A stretch of 64,000 nt of DNA. It comes from Brachypodius melanocephalos (taxonomy: Eukaryota; Chordata; Aves; Passeriformes; Pycnonotidae). Within the stretch, counting starts at the first letter, position 1; every line of letters starts with the position of its first letter. Position numbers and translations under genes: made by a program. The stretch covers positions 547,921 to 611,920 of the forward strand of contig VZSR01003807.1 of the NCBI GenBank assembly GCA_013398615.1, given 5' to 3'. This document shows positions 15,701 through 28,555 of this stretch, one piece after another. Below the pieces are notes generated by a model. The model did no database searches, was not told the origin of the DNA, and saw only the letters and a list, made by a program, of their open reading frames with translations.

Positions 15701-18365
15701 CACATTAATTTAAACAGCTAAAACACTTATCTAGGTCTAGGACTCATTGTAATCATGTCCTTTTACCTCATCTGGTTAACTGCTTTTATTCTTCCTTTTT
15801 TCACCATTGTCATCCCTTGATGCAAAAGAAAACTGTGACTATGCACCACATTCCCTTCTTTATATTCAATGCAGACTAATAATTTTCACTACCCAATTTC
15901 CAAAGTTTGTTCCTGCATCAAGCTTTGAGCATCTTGCTTACAGGAGTACAACTCAGCTGTGTCAGATATAAATGCAACAAATAATTCCTTAGCTTGCCAT
16001 TACATTCAAAAGGATCAAACAGCTGTGGAATGTTCTAAAGTTTTAATTCTACATCAATGTATTTTTACTTGCATGGATAGATATTTGAAATTCAAAACTA
16101 AATTAATACGTATCATGGGAAAACAAAAAAGATGATGCTTGAATTCCAAAGAAAATTTCTTCCAAGCAGTTTATAAACGCAATTGTAATAATCTTTGGAG
16201 TTACCTGTCAGGGTAGTATAAAGTAAGAGAATGTAAGGTATAGTATTAGTCTTTGAAAGTATTTAATTTTGAAGATTATTAAGAAAAAATGTCCATGTTT
16301 GATAAAGCTTTTTTCAGAAAACTATCAAAACCTCCACACAGACTTACAGACAGAGAAATTCTTACATGTTTACTCTGAACAACATAAAGAAGAATCGATT
16401 GGAGGCAAGGGGAGGAAAATAACTGTCATTTAAAATTTAAAGAGACAAATATTATTCTTTAATAATACAATTCTTTAAATTTAAAAGATTTACTATTTTC
16501 AAAATATTTAATATATAGTTCTATATAACCTATAGTCTTTATATAACCTCTCAGTTAAAAAAGAGGAACAAATTACATCAGCAATAAAAATATTACTTGC
16601 AAGTCTTCAAAAAATAGCCCAAAATTGGCATTCAATAAACATTGCTAATGTCAAACACAGATTGAAGTTCTTTGGAATGTGAAGATTTGGCTTTGAGCAT
16701 GCTGAGTGTGGGACATTTGTGAAATTCCAACATTCTCAATTGCTCACACATTGACCATAGAATTACCCCATAGCAGGAGACCATCTATAGCAGATAAGAG
16801 TAAGCAATCTCTGAGTGCTGCGACAAGCAGACACACAATGAATGCTCATGACCTAATTTCTTTAAAAATGAATGTGTTCTTACCTTGTTGCAAACTCTGG
16901 CTCATCTGTTGGAGGTTTAGAAAATTCCCTAATGCTTGTCCAAAAGAAATACATCCCTAACAAATGCCAAGAATTCAGTGAAAATAGATAATTCTGTCCA
17001 TTTTATTTTCCCTGTGGATTCAGGTGGGGTTTTTTTCCCTTGCTACATCTTTCTTACCTACATTTAATTCACTGTCATCCTTCCTTCCCACTTCCATCAT
17101 ACTCCAGTTCTGACTCAGCACCATGCAGATTCCAAAGCAGTTTCCATGCACAGTTTATCCAAAGCTATGCAGAAGCCTAGATGGTGGCTGTATTTCTGGC
17201 AACTTCGGTGCCCTGTCAATAATTTTGACAAGCGCGCAACACTTGACAAATAACAATTTCTTAAGAACGTTGGCAACTCAAAAGTTTTCCATTATCATAA
17301 TTTCTGCACAGAAAATCATTAACAAACAAACCAGCAAAGATGGCAGTAACAGTTTGGTTTTGCTGCAAATACTTTTATGACTGATCTTGTTCTGTTACTT
17401 GATATAAGGCAAGGAATAAAATTAGAGAGTACTGCTAACATCAGGCTACCACCCGTTATTCATCCTCAGCATCCACTGAGGTCCATTAATACGAGGCAGA
17501 AACATATGAGCTACTCTGTAAATATTTCACTTTCTGAAATATTCCTTTGCATGAGATCTTTTAAAAACCTACTACTGAGCTGGCAGATGTCATCAACAGT
17601 CCCTGGGAGAGTTACAATATTGCACCTTTGTATCACTGGCAAGTGATTTTCAATAGGGACGGTTATAATCAGGAGCTGTATTGTTAACTAAGCCAATATA
17701 TACTTTCTTTTCAAACCGTATTTGGGAGCATTTGCATTGACTTACAAAAGTAAGCCAAAAATGGCATGTCATCATTGCTGAATTTCCAAAGCAAAGTACT
17801 GTTCAGCTGAGCAACTTACTAATAAGAAACTCATTGAAATTACAGTGGGGCAGGCAGCTTGGATAAGGACACATGGAAATCAAAAAGGGCTGTCAACAGG
17901 TCCACAAGATTTAATTATCCACATATGGTATCAGATCTAGCTCTGCAAAAAATATTTTTTCAGCTGTACCAAGAGGAAGAGGTTGCTGCCTAATTTGACT
18001 CTCATTTAGAAATATTCAAACATGTGAAAACACAAAAATATCATTAATTTGCTTTCATTTACTTCAGTTCCATGGAAGACTTCTTTGCCATTATCCATCA
18101 AAAAAAGGTTTGGGGTTTTTTTGCTGGAAAAGTCAATTAGCTATTATAAAATATCTGCATTTCTTTAATAGTATGAGGAAATAAATGCCTTCGATGATGA
18201 GTGATGATGTTTATACGATCACAATTATAAGCAGACTATAATAGCAAGCACAAATGGTTCAAGATACTGAATACTAGTTAGACCTGAAGTTTTCTTCAGA
18301 ATAGGATGGCAAATTATAGATTTTCTGATGATCTCTACAACTATGTGCACATCCAAAAAGTCTTA
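6752..18365. other. AT-rich non-coding stretch
   Basis: I see no gene, RNA or nameable transposon here. There is a 20-A run at 8583-8602. T-rich stretches around 13080-13450 read as low-complexity DNA. Short open frames (for example 11203-11520 and 14713-15033) have no recognisable domain. This is either 3' flank of WDR27 or its last intron. Confidence 0.6.
8583..8602 (+). repeat. Poly(A) run, 20 bp
   Basis: Twenty consecutive A. No retroposed sequence is recognisable upstream, so it is listed as a mononucleotide repeat only. Confidence 0.97.
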
Positions 18366-18371
18366 TTTATT
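18366..18371 (-). promoter_or_regulatory. Possible polyadenylation signal AATAAA
   Basis: A canonical AATAAA on the minus strand, 49 bp past the stop of the candidate terminal exon at 18420-18476. A modest GT-containing stretch follows on that strand. It matters only if that exon is real, since the hexamer is common in this AT-rich sequence. Confidence 0.2.
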
Positions 18372-18419
18372 CATGCACCACAGAACAATGAATTGAATTC
18401 AAAATCAAAAAGGGATAAT

Positions 18420-18476
18420 TTACTTTTTCATCAACATTAATATACCATCCAAGAAATCAATTGTGAAATCAACCTG
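18420..18476 (-). CDS. Candidate terminal coding exon of WDR27 (unproven)
   Basis: On the minus strand, the acceptor-like sequence ctcttaccttgcag is followed in phase 0 by 18 codons and TAA. Phase 0 is what the exon at 35127-35225 needs. The peptide contains FLDGILML, which resembles the closing strand of a WD40 blade (LDG-x-L-x-L). The length fits the short final exon expected for WDR27. An AATAAA on the same strand follows 49 bp after the stop (18366-18371). The intron implied (16.65 kb) is similar to its neighbours. Against it: outside LDG-x-L-x-L the residues are not those I expect, the acceptor is a tandem CAGCAG, and short signals like these arise by chance in AT-rich DNA. The true last exon may lie left of the window. 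Confidence 0.27.
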   Translation of the reverse strand, partial: QVDFTIDFLDGILMLMKK

Positions 18477-21400
18477 CTGCAAGGTAAGAGTTGGTTTTAG
18501 ATTTACATTGTGAATTTTGGAAATAAATGAAACCAAGACCTGATTTTTCTGAGTTTTTTATCAAGCAAACTTGCAGTAAAATCAAATATGATTTCAAGTT
18601 TTAGCTTGCAAACTTAATTATCAGTGTTTATCTAGAAACAACCTTTCAGTTTTGTAGCCTCATCAACTACAGTTTTATGAACAGCAAATGACAAAAAAAA
18701 CCCCCAAACCAAGAACAAACTAAAAAAACCCCACTAACTGCAGCTTAAACACAGAAAGAAAGACTTCACTAGTCTGTCTCTATTCTCATATTGTTAGGGA
18801 AGTAGAGGTATAAGAAAAAATGGAGGAATATTACAGATTTCAACAACTAAATGGACTGGTTTATATGCTCGCATAACTAACCATGAAATTACCAAGAGCT
18901 CACTCCTAACTGCCCTTCTGGCCACTTTGTGTGTCAGAATTAACCAATACTAATGCATTGTACTTTGTTTTTTCTTTCTTTGTGATCCATTTTTCCCCCC
19001 AAAAAAATACTGAGCAGTGTAGATTCTTGTCAGGTTTACTAAAAATATACAACATAGTGCAGTAGAAAGCTGCAACAGTTTCTTCTTGTAAACCAGTGAA
19101 AGATATTTCATGAAAACATCAGATATTTGCTATGATTGTGGCAGCTAATTCATGTTACTGAAACATTTTCGAGGCAGACGAGCAAGCACACGAAAATTGC
19201 AAAGAATGTCTTTCTGCTCGCTTTTTGCTTTAAAAACATGGAAACACTTTTTCTTAAGAGCTGAGAAAACATGTGTTAATAATTTGTCCAAAAAGAAAAA
19301 AAAGTCAGAAATTAGTAAACAAATGACACTCTAAAATGAAAACATCCACAAAACTCTAGTATGATTCAGTATGATAATAACTGTTTATAGCAACATGCTT
19401 TTTCTGTTTCTTCTTCATTTGTTTCCATTTAAAACATTTTTTATGCTATTGCAGGATTTGCATTTTATAAAAAGAAAGACATTAGATTGCATTTAATGAA
19501 GAATAAACCCAGACTAATACTAATATACTACATAGTACCTAGACTAACGAAAAGAAAAAGAAAGGGCTACTTTGCTGGTTTGTCATGGCTAGATTTCAAT
19601 TCGTCATCTCTGACAAATATGTTAATATAAACCATTAAGAACTGATAAGTGAATTGGCATATAAGGAACACATGGGAGGCATTGAAATTATCAGCAATAG
19701 AAGAGATTATTAAACAAATGAGCTGTACTACTAGAAGTGTCATTCTTAAGAAAGAGTCAACAAAATAAAACTCCGCTCTAATAAGAAGGTAACTGAAGTG
19801 ATTCACTTCCATACTGGAAAAACATACTAGAAAATTCCAATCAACATTTCCCCACAGCATTTTGGCACACAAATTTCTTTCAACTTCAAAGTTTGAAAAA
19901 ATTCTGTAGTTTGGCAATAGAGCAGCACAAAGGTGCAACTGTATACAGTATTGTGAAGTAAACCCATGTTCTTTCAGAAGAATGCAACTATACCAATTAA
20001 TGTAAAGAGTTTGTTTATTTTTAAAGCTATTGCCAGATGTGTAATCAAATATTCTGATCTTACACTACTTTATCACAATCCAGGAGCCATACCTGCCTCA
20101 ATAATTATAAACTGAGCCGTAAACTCTGATTTTTTTCACTGAAATATAAAAACCCAGTTTATCAAAGTATACCTAAAAACAGACTGTGACCTGTGAGGCT
20201 GTTTCATGTGGAGTTATTATGTATGCAGCATCTTCTTTTTCTGTAATGTCTCCTTCCCAAATGAGTGGCTGTCACAAGGCTAGCCATGTTTAGCATAATT
20301 AAAGAACACACCTATAAACAGAAAGCATTACACTCATTCAAGCCATAATGTCTTCCTGGACATGTCCCTCCCAGGAAACTCTTGGACCACCCATAATACA
20401 TCCTATTTGGTTGCTAATTGTTACTGATGGACTCTCTCAGACTGCCAATGTATTATGACCATCCATTGTGGGTTTGCTTCAGGAATGTGATTCAGGCCAT
20501 TCAATAACAGTTAGTCTCTGAGTTGACTCAAAGGACTAAAAGCTCTACTACTGAATAAAAGATCTAATAAATAAATAAAAGTTAACTAAATAACCGACTC
20601 GAGAGCAGCTTACAATTCCATCTTCAAAAAGGATCTGTAAACTAGAAGCCTAAATCCCTCGAGTGTTTTTATACCCTGCTATTTAGTCCATAAACCAACA
20701 TCTGTCACACATACCTTCCACTCTTTATGTATGAAAGCCAGAAAAAGTACAAAATCTTTTGATTTATTAATATGGCCTGCATGTTTTTGCATTCTGCTTA
20801 CATTTCCAGACTCCAATATCACTACTAATAAAGAGCCACCATTGCCTTGTGAGCACCTTTGTCATGAACATTGCTATATGGTCCAGCTACACTCCAACAG
20901 AATATTGTTCCCACCAACCGCTGTGACTGTATAAATCTCAGTCACTTTGCTGTTCTCTTCATTTTAACTGTAGCAGAATTTATTTTTACTTTCAGATCTT
21001 TCCAATTTTAAATCTAGAAATTTGTGACTTAGAAGCATGGTGGAAATTAAAATGAAAGGATGCATATTGGACATGGTTTGAATATCGTCCATCAATGACC
21101 TGCAACTTAAATTTAGCTCTTAGGAAGCCCTTCATTCTACATTTTGGCTATAACTGATGGACCCTCTCATTTTGAACTGTAAGGCCATACTTTGTGTCCA
21201 TCGGGCACAAAATAGCAAGTATTCAACAAATCAAATTATGTCAGAAATTAATGCACACATGGCTAAGTTGAAAGGCACTTGGCCATCTAAAATATAATTT
21301 CCTACTAAATTAAAGTCAGTGTTTTTCAATACTGTTTTTTATACTTTCTTATTGGCATCACTTCTTTGAAACCATTGCATGTTAAAACTCCCATAATAAG

Positions 21401-22015
21401 TCAATGGGACAGGAAGTGTTTACAAAAGTGGGACCTTTAAAACTGTGACAATTTTTCACTCCAGCTGTAAGCACTATGACAGGCTGGCCAGCTGTACTGA
21501 TATCAATCAAATGGATTTCAGATCTGATATAACAGAGTTTGTTTACAAAACTTTTCACTGAAATAAATAAAAAATCTGTCTTTTTTAGAGTTTCCCACTT
21601 AGCATAACAGGTTAAAAAAAACTTCTTCCTCTACTAGCATAAGTCTTAACTATGTAATTTAACAAATACATTAACATTTGTCTTCTTTAACTTGCTCCTG
21701 GGGAAGAGTTTCTTTTCCTTCAGACTCCATCACCTACTCTTTTGTTTGCATTTCCTTCTTAAAGAGGCCAGAAGTGTTAGCTCTAGCTAATTGTATTACC
21801 TCTCCTGACATGCAAACAGGAGATAACATGATTCATTTTGCTGTACAAAACTTCATCAGTCAATTTTAATATATTGGTTGCATATTAAGCATATTTTCCT
21901 TGAAGTGTAATATGTTTTTTTTCTTTTAAAATAACATATGTGTAAGATTTTAGCCATTCTGACATACACCACAGTTCCATAATATGAAACCTGTGGGATG
22001 TGAATGGTATAAATT

Positions 22016-22115
22016 NNNNNNNNNNNNNNNNNNNNNNNNNNNNNNNNNNNNNNNNNNNNNNNNNNNNNNNNNNNNNNNNNNNNNNNNNNNNNNNNNNNNN
22101 NNNNNNNNNNNNNNN
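22016..22115. other. Assembly gap of 100 N
   Basis: Exactly 100 undetermined bases, the size often used as a placeholder for a gap of unknown length. The flanks are AT-rich and show no repeat that would explain it. A feature hidden here cannot be excluded. Confidence 0.99.
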
Positions 22116-25100
22116 TGTCTTTTTATATTAATTTGATTCACATTCGTTCATAACAAAACCTGACTTAGACAACAAGGGGTTTTATTAATCCAGCATTGCT
22201 TCCTTTTCATAAAGGTTTTATTTTCCTCTGGATGGTACTCATCCTCTGTGGCTGAGAGATTTGCAATGCCTATATATGCCTGGATAATACAGCCTGGGAC
22301 TCAAAATGCATTTTGTTCATAAATTATTCCACCCTGTATCTATATGTCTACAGAAAGAAAGTTCATTTTGTTGCTGGGTAATCCACCTTTCTCTGGAAAA
22401 TATTTGTCAGACAGCAAATTCAAAAAACAAACCATGGTCTTAAATGACATGGTGCATATTTAAGTATTTTCAAGAGAAAAGGATATTCTGTTTAAAAATA
22501 ATAAAGGCATATAACTCACACTTGAAGAAAAAGTGAAATCATATTTATTATATATAGACCTTTGCATCTTGAAATATTGCACTTAACTTCCATGAAGGAC
22601 TTTATTATTTATAAGATGTTTTAAAACTGTGTGTCCATATTTAAAGTAAAAGTAACAGGAGCTGTTCAAGTCATGGGATAGCAATGCTTGCATAACACTT
22701 GGTAAGTCAGCGGGAAAACTAGCTAAACATGCCAGGCTAGCAGCTCCCCAGTGGAGAGTGTATCATATTCTGCAGTGCAAACAAAACATTTTGAAGTTGA
22801 GTCATTCATGGACAGAATTTGTTCCAGCCTCCAAATATAAAGTCTGAAGTTTGGAGAGAGAAGGCACTTGTAGTGAAAAACACTTCTTTCAGTAAGTATC
22901 ATAGCTGCTTACATAAATTACTGCTCTAAAACCCTTCATTTCAGAGGAGATGCCAACGTTTCAGGTGCTAGCTGGAACCTATTCAAAACTTTCAGATCAC
23001 ATCTGGATTATAAGCAAAATAAAAGGTAGTCCATGTTCGTATTTCCCACCAAAAAAACCCCAGTATTCTGCAAGGCAAAAAAGGGATTTCAGAAATCCTT
23101 ATAAATTCTGTAATGAACTACAGCTTGGAAGTCCCTCATCAGGTACTTTTTTAACCTTAAGATGAGTACTAAAGATATTTCTCTAAAATGGCCCTCTGAA
23201 GAAATGATTTTTCAACACTTTCTTGGTAACTATTATTTTTTTGGCATGACAGGCGTTTATAGGAATCTATTGTTATAACTGATGCATTCCTATAGACTTT
23301 TGGACTGCTTCTCAAACAAAATGAACAAATTTCTCAGTTTTGTATCAAACTTCATATTAAAACAATCATGAGAATAGAATGGAAGGAATTCAACTTCTAG
23401 TTAGAATCACAGGAGAAAATGTTATGTGCTCCAGAGACAATAAAATGCTGCCACGTATAGTGTGAATTTTAGTTTACAGTACATCTTCCTGGAAGTTCTC
23501 AGGATGGTTCTGTGTATTACTCCTAAGGAATTCTACCAGAAATATGTACCCTTGTGAGGGTAGTATTTATGTCATAATCTTTGTATAAACTGTAATTTTG
23601 CTATATGCCTTTTCTTAGAATGATAGCTCTACCATTTCTATTTCCTTTTTTAAAATCATTATACTATTTATTATATTTGGCATCATACACTTATTTGAAA
23701 AATGCTTTAATATAAGAAGGTTAGCTAAAATCTGATAACTGGAATCAGATGTTGCTTTTGACTGCTACAAGCTTCTCACCCTCGGTGTTCTCTCCAAATT
23801 TGAAGTGAGTAATTAGATTTCAATTACTCTGCTCTACAAAGGCTCCTATCCTACACTCATCATGCTATCTCAAACTTAGAATTTTAGTTGTAAAAAGCAC
23901 CATCTCATCTTGCAATGGCATGTGTTACATTTCAGCATGATCTATTTTAAACCAGTGAAGACCAACTGGTGCCTTTGCAGGCCCACTGCTGAGACAGAGC
24001 TAATAAAGGCTAATGGACTCAAACTGCCTACACATCATCAGCATTTGTACAAGGAATCTCTTGCCTAAAATAAAAGGCTTAATGTTATATATCATTTTTC
24101 ACTGCCTTCAGTATGCCAGACCATATAGGACTAGGGGAAAAAAATGGTATGGAAAAGCTGGCTTTCAAAACTTTTGAACTGCCATAGATACTCAGGAATA
24201 ATTCTCGCTGTGGAGTCCATCATTCATCCTCGGAAACATGCTATCAGCAGATCAGTAGCTTTTCTTTTAACATTTTTACCAGTGGGGAACATTTTATATT
24301 GATAGTAGATCTACTAATTTTCACCTCATCCATGAAATTTCTGAACACTAAAATATGTCCAGCAAATTTCAACATTCTGAAAGTTCCCTCTTTTTTTTTT
24401 TTCAAAGGCTTAAAAGGAGAAAAAACCCAAAACACAAACAGAAAAAACACCTAAAGAAGAGTGAAAACAGAACAGCATAATGGAAGATAGAGAAGAAGGA
24501 AGTTCCTTAAATCTTTATATGAGTTTATGTCTGAGAAAGCCATACTTGACAAACTTGTGTTACAACTCAGGAAACTTCCTATCCTCTAATGCAAGGTCTG
24601 TTCCTAAAAAATACTGTTGAACTTATGGCCCTGAGTTCTGAATATATACTGTGAGACCATAGATGATTCTGTCTTGATTGTAAGCAAGGGGGAAAAAAAA
24701 TCTATTTCTGCTGAATATTCAAATTTATAATATGAGATTTAAAACTATGAGCACTAATATCTGCTTTTGGATACACTAATAAAATTACTTTGCCAGAAAT
24801 TTATCTTGGCATAACAGTGGAAAAACAAGATTCATATTTCACTAGTCAATTTTTAAGACCTGTGTTAGTAGAAGTTGCACAACAAAGTAATTTTATTTTC
24901 CATTTGTTTCAAAATTTCATATTTTATTAAATTGCTAAATTTGCAAGTAAAGAAAGCAACATATTATAAATGTATGAATAAAACTGTTTAATCAGGGTCA
25001 AATGTCTGTACAAGTAAAAAAGCCAACTTAAAAAAAATTCCTGGCACTATTAATTCAATGTAGAATTTCACAGCTTTCACACTTCATCAGAAAAGTTCTT

Positions 25101-25903
25101 CTTTCATTAATATTAAGTGAATTTTTAATGTGTCTAGGTATAATGGATATGGTACACATAGATGATAAATATATACACCTATTCAGACAAATATGGGTAG
25201 AGAACAATTCCAGATATTTCTTTGGGATTTAGCTATCCTTATAATTTCTCAAAGTCTTTTCATTAAAGCAATTGTATTTCCCTTGAGCAAGTTAAATAGT
25301 TTTCTATACGGATGCAGTTTTCTAAATGCATCCATTTTCTAAACGGATGTTAATAAGGAAAAGGCTTCACTTTGTCCCAAAAATTCTAGATAAAAAGATA
25401 TATCTATCTTCTTTAAGTATTTTTGATACAAAAATAATTCCTTCACTTTAGAAAGACATAAGACAGTGACCTCATGAGAGCAAAGTCTATAGAGACATGC
25501 CAAGAGAAAAACTGGCTCATAAAATAATTTTTATCTTAAATAAAGTTTTACTCAGTAATCCATAATAAATTAATAAATAGATTTTAACACATTATTTGGA
25601 TTCAGAAAAGACCACTAAATGGTAAGACTTGACATATATGCATTACCTGTAAGAAAACTAGAATAATGTGAAGATTGTGAGACAGTTTAAATTCTTGTGA
25701 GCATTGGCTCTGAAACAGATTCAGAAAGACAAAAGAAAATAAATAGAAATCTTGTCTCCACTTGTAATCTTTGTGACGTGTCCTTGAAAGTGGTTTTGGA
25801 GCTGAAAACCCCTGGCATTTCAAGCAAATGACAGTCTCATCTTTATTCAACTCATGGTGAGTACAGGAAATAGAATAAAATAGAATAATTATGTTATATT
25901 ATG

Positions 25904-26280
25904 TGTTGAATTATGCCTAAGAAGCTATGACCTAGTTTGAGACATCCATAGAGCAGCTATCTGCAGTACAGCTCCCAGGCCCACCAAGGAAACGAGGTCA
26001 GACATGGACACACCTACAGCATCGCTCAGAGAGGACTGCAGGGCCCAGGCTGAGCTGAGACACATGCCCTGCAAGGTGCTTGGCAGGACACCGTGTGGTT
26101 GGAGGCTCCAGGGAATGCCAGTCTCAGCTGTAGGAGGCCTACACTCCCTGGATCCTGGCAGGAGCAGACATGCACAACTCACAAGCTTTCCTTTAGACAA
26201 CGATGGTTGACCACCTTGAAGAAGAGCATTGGACATTTGATCTGATAAGCACTGCTGTTCTCAAGCTCTCTTGTTTTCGC
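25904..26280 (+). mobile_element. Possible LTR or ERV-derived GC-rich patch
   Basis: About 375 bp much richer in GC than the surroundings, starting at a TGTTGAATTATG that could be an LTR 5' end. It contains no recognised gene, and its open frames on both strands look like composition effects. It is directly followed by a short open frame beginning MGQ (from 26299). That arrangement suggests an old retroviral LTR plus leader. I found no clear terminal CA with a matching target duplication and no primer-binding site, so the call is tentative. Confidence 0.35.
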
Positions 26281-26298
26281 ATTTTTTTCCACAGAAAA

Positions 26299-26519
26299 TG
26301 GGTCAGGTATTTCTAAAATTGATTACAAGGATAAAAAAAATCCACAGGGAAATGAGCAGGTATTGGTATTGCTCACCTCAAAAACTTTGCAACCATTTAG
26401 TTCAGGAGCACACCCTGCTTCAGGCTGAGCACTTTGTCTTTGAGCCTTGCAAGTGTCAGAGATGCGGGGGTTTGACATCCCATGGAAACCCAGCTGAACT
26501 TGATGAACACAAACTTTAA
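26299..26519 (+). pseudogene. Possible remnant of an endogenous retroviral gag start
   Basis: An ATG at 26299 opens a frame of about 72 codons beginning MGQVFLKL, ending at a stop near 26517-26519. MGQ at the N-terminus would suit a myristoylated Gag-like protein. A CKCQRCGG cluster lies near the end, but it does not have the spacing of a retroviral zinc knuckle. The frame is far shorter than any gag. No pro or pol sequence follows, because the next recognisable element is a CR1. It could equally be a chance open frame. Confidence 0.22.
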
Positions 26520-26815
26520 AAAACCACACCTCCCACATGCTTTTTGAAAATTTGTTTGGTCCTTCAAATCATCATAAGGTGATCCACAGCTCTCACACCC
26601 ATCAGAAGGTTCATGCATTCTTCCCACAAAGGGACACAGCCAACACCTAGGCTGGAACATGATTAGCCACTCAGTCCCTTCTACTAATGCAGGGCTGGGA
26701 AGGAATATGAGAGACTTCCTCAGCATGTACTGCTAGGGAAAGAAGAGAGAAATTTAAATTTGAATTATAAATTTATTTTGAATTAGAATTAAATAGAGTA
26801 GAACAGAATTAAACT

Positions 26816-27163
26816 GATTAGAAGATCAAGGAACATCTAATCCAATTCTCTGATCATTTCAGGGCTGACCAAAAATTAAAGCATGGTATTAAAGCATGGT
26901 GCATTGATCTATTCCACTGTTTCACCATCCACTCTGTAAAGAAATGCTTCATCACACCAACTCTAAACCTGCTCTAATGGATGTAACTTTGAGCCATTCC
27001 CAAATGTCCTGTCACCAGACACTAGGGAAAAGAGATCAGCACTTCACTCTTCATGTTCCCTCCTCACGAAGCTGTAGAGAGCAATGAGGCCACTGCTCAG
27101 CCTCTTCTCCAAACTTGACAAGCTCAACGTCCTTAGCTGCTCCTCACAGAATATGAAGGCCTG
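26816..27163 (-). mobile_element. CR1 LINE 3' end, minus orientation
   Basis: Read on the minus strand, this is the 3' part of a CR1. The plus strand shows its familiar complement: ggctgaccaaaaattaaagc, gtaaagaaatgcttcatcac, agatcagcacttcactc and gctgtagagagcaatgaggc. It covers the end of ORF2 and the 3' UTR and is diverged. The 3' end lies near 26816; an A/T-rich stretch beyond it may be a decayed terminal repeat. Confidence 0.88.
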
Positions 27164-28300
27164 CTAAGATGGAGTGATTGCTATGGTCCACAGGGGAAAA
27201 CTGACTGTTGTCATCTACCTAGACTTGTGTGAAGGCCTTTGACAAGGGCCCACATGACATCCTTATCTCCCAACCAGTGAGATGTGGATTTGAAGGGTGG
27301 ATTTGAAGATTGAATAAGGAATTGGCTGGATGGGCACAGCCAGACTGTTGTGGCTCTATGTCCAGGTGGTGGCCAGCAATAATAGCTGTCCCTCAGGGCT
27401 TCGTCTTGGTTGTCTTGGTGGTCTCTAATATCTTTGTCATTTAAAAGACAGTGGGATTGACTGCACCCTCAGCAAGGCTGCAAGATGACCTGAAGCTGAC
27501 TGGTGCCATTGACATAACAGAAAGAAGGGATGCCATCCAGGGGGATCTGGCCAAACTTGAGAAGTGGGCTTGTGAGAAGCTCATGAGGCTCAGTAAGTCA
27601 AAGTGCAAAGTGCTGCACTTGGGTCAGAGCAAGCCCAGCCATGAGACTGTGAGAACTAATTGAAAGCAGCCTTGCAGAGAAGGACTTGAGGATTCTCACG
27701 GATGAGAAGCTGAACATGAGACAAGAGTGTGAGCTCACAACCCAGAAGGCCAGCCACATCCTGGGCTATGCATAAGAAGTGTCGCCAGCAGGTCAAGGAA
27801 TGTGATTCTCCACCTTCACTCTGCTCTCAAGGAGACCTAGCCTGGCATAATGTATCCAGCCCTTGGGTCCTCAACACAAGGAAGATGTGGACCGGTTGGG
27901 GTGTGTCCACAAAATGATCACAGTGGAGCGCCTCTCCTAAGAAAAGAGAGAGCTGGTGTTGTTCATCCTGGAGAAAAGATGGCTCCAGGAAGATCTTGCT
28001 GTAGTCTTGCAGTGCTTAAAGTGATTTTTAGAAAAGGAGAATGACCCTTTGTCAGATAGTGATAAGACGTAGGGGGATGGTTTTAAATTGAAAGAGAGAT
28101 TTAGGATAGATGTTTGGAAGAAATACTTTACTCAAAGAATAGTGAAGCAATGGCAGAGGTTGGCCAGGAAGGTTGTGGATGCCCCATCTCTGGAAGGGTT
28201 AAAGACCAAGTTGGATGGGGCACTGAGCAACCTGGTCTTACGGATGGCAACCCAGTCCATGGCAGAATGATTGGAAATAGATTGTATTTAATGTACCTAT
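27164..28300 (+). mobile_element. CR1 LINE copy, plus orientation, ORF2 decayed
   Basis: About 1.1 kb covering the reverse-transcriptase end of ORF2 and the 3' UTR. Recognisable pieces, partly in different frames, are a VVIYLDL-like stretch (about 27210), CTLSK followed by a DD-containing segment (27460-27500), a KCKVLHLGQSKPS segment (about 27600) and SVASR-like remains. The 3' end (28100-28270) has the typical ttggatggggcactgagcaacctggtct stretch, seen here in two parts. Frameshifts and stops break the frame, including one at the catalytic DD region, so it is dead. It lies back to back with the minus-strand CR1 at 26816-27163. Confidence 0.9.
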
Positions 28301-28555
28301 GACTCGGGTTAAATAATCATACACATATTACACTGATATTTTAAAAGAGTCTTCATAATTGTCATTTTTCTTTCTCCAGATCTAGCTTCTCTCTGCAATG
28401 AACAGTGTTGGTCACTCATAACCTGGTCACAGAAGAAAGCGGTAGTGGCAGAGTCGGTGTCATTCTCCCCAGATGCTAGCAGAGGAGCAGAAATTAAGGC
28501 ATTAAATGTTGGAATAAGTCCCAGATTTGTGTTTGTTTCTGGTGTGGTGTGATAT

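Noticed and set aside
19567..19938. 123-codon open frame on the minus strand
   Set aside because: Hydrophobic stretches could suggest a membrane protein, but T-rich strands give such frames by chance. No homology is recognised and no flanking exon signals fit.
27451..27663. 70-codon open frame resembling reverse transcriptase
   Set aside because: It is a real CR1 ORF2 fragment but only one frame of a shifted, stop-broken copy; described under the CR1 element instead of as a gene.
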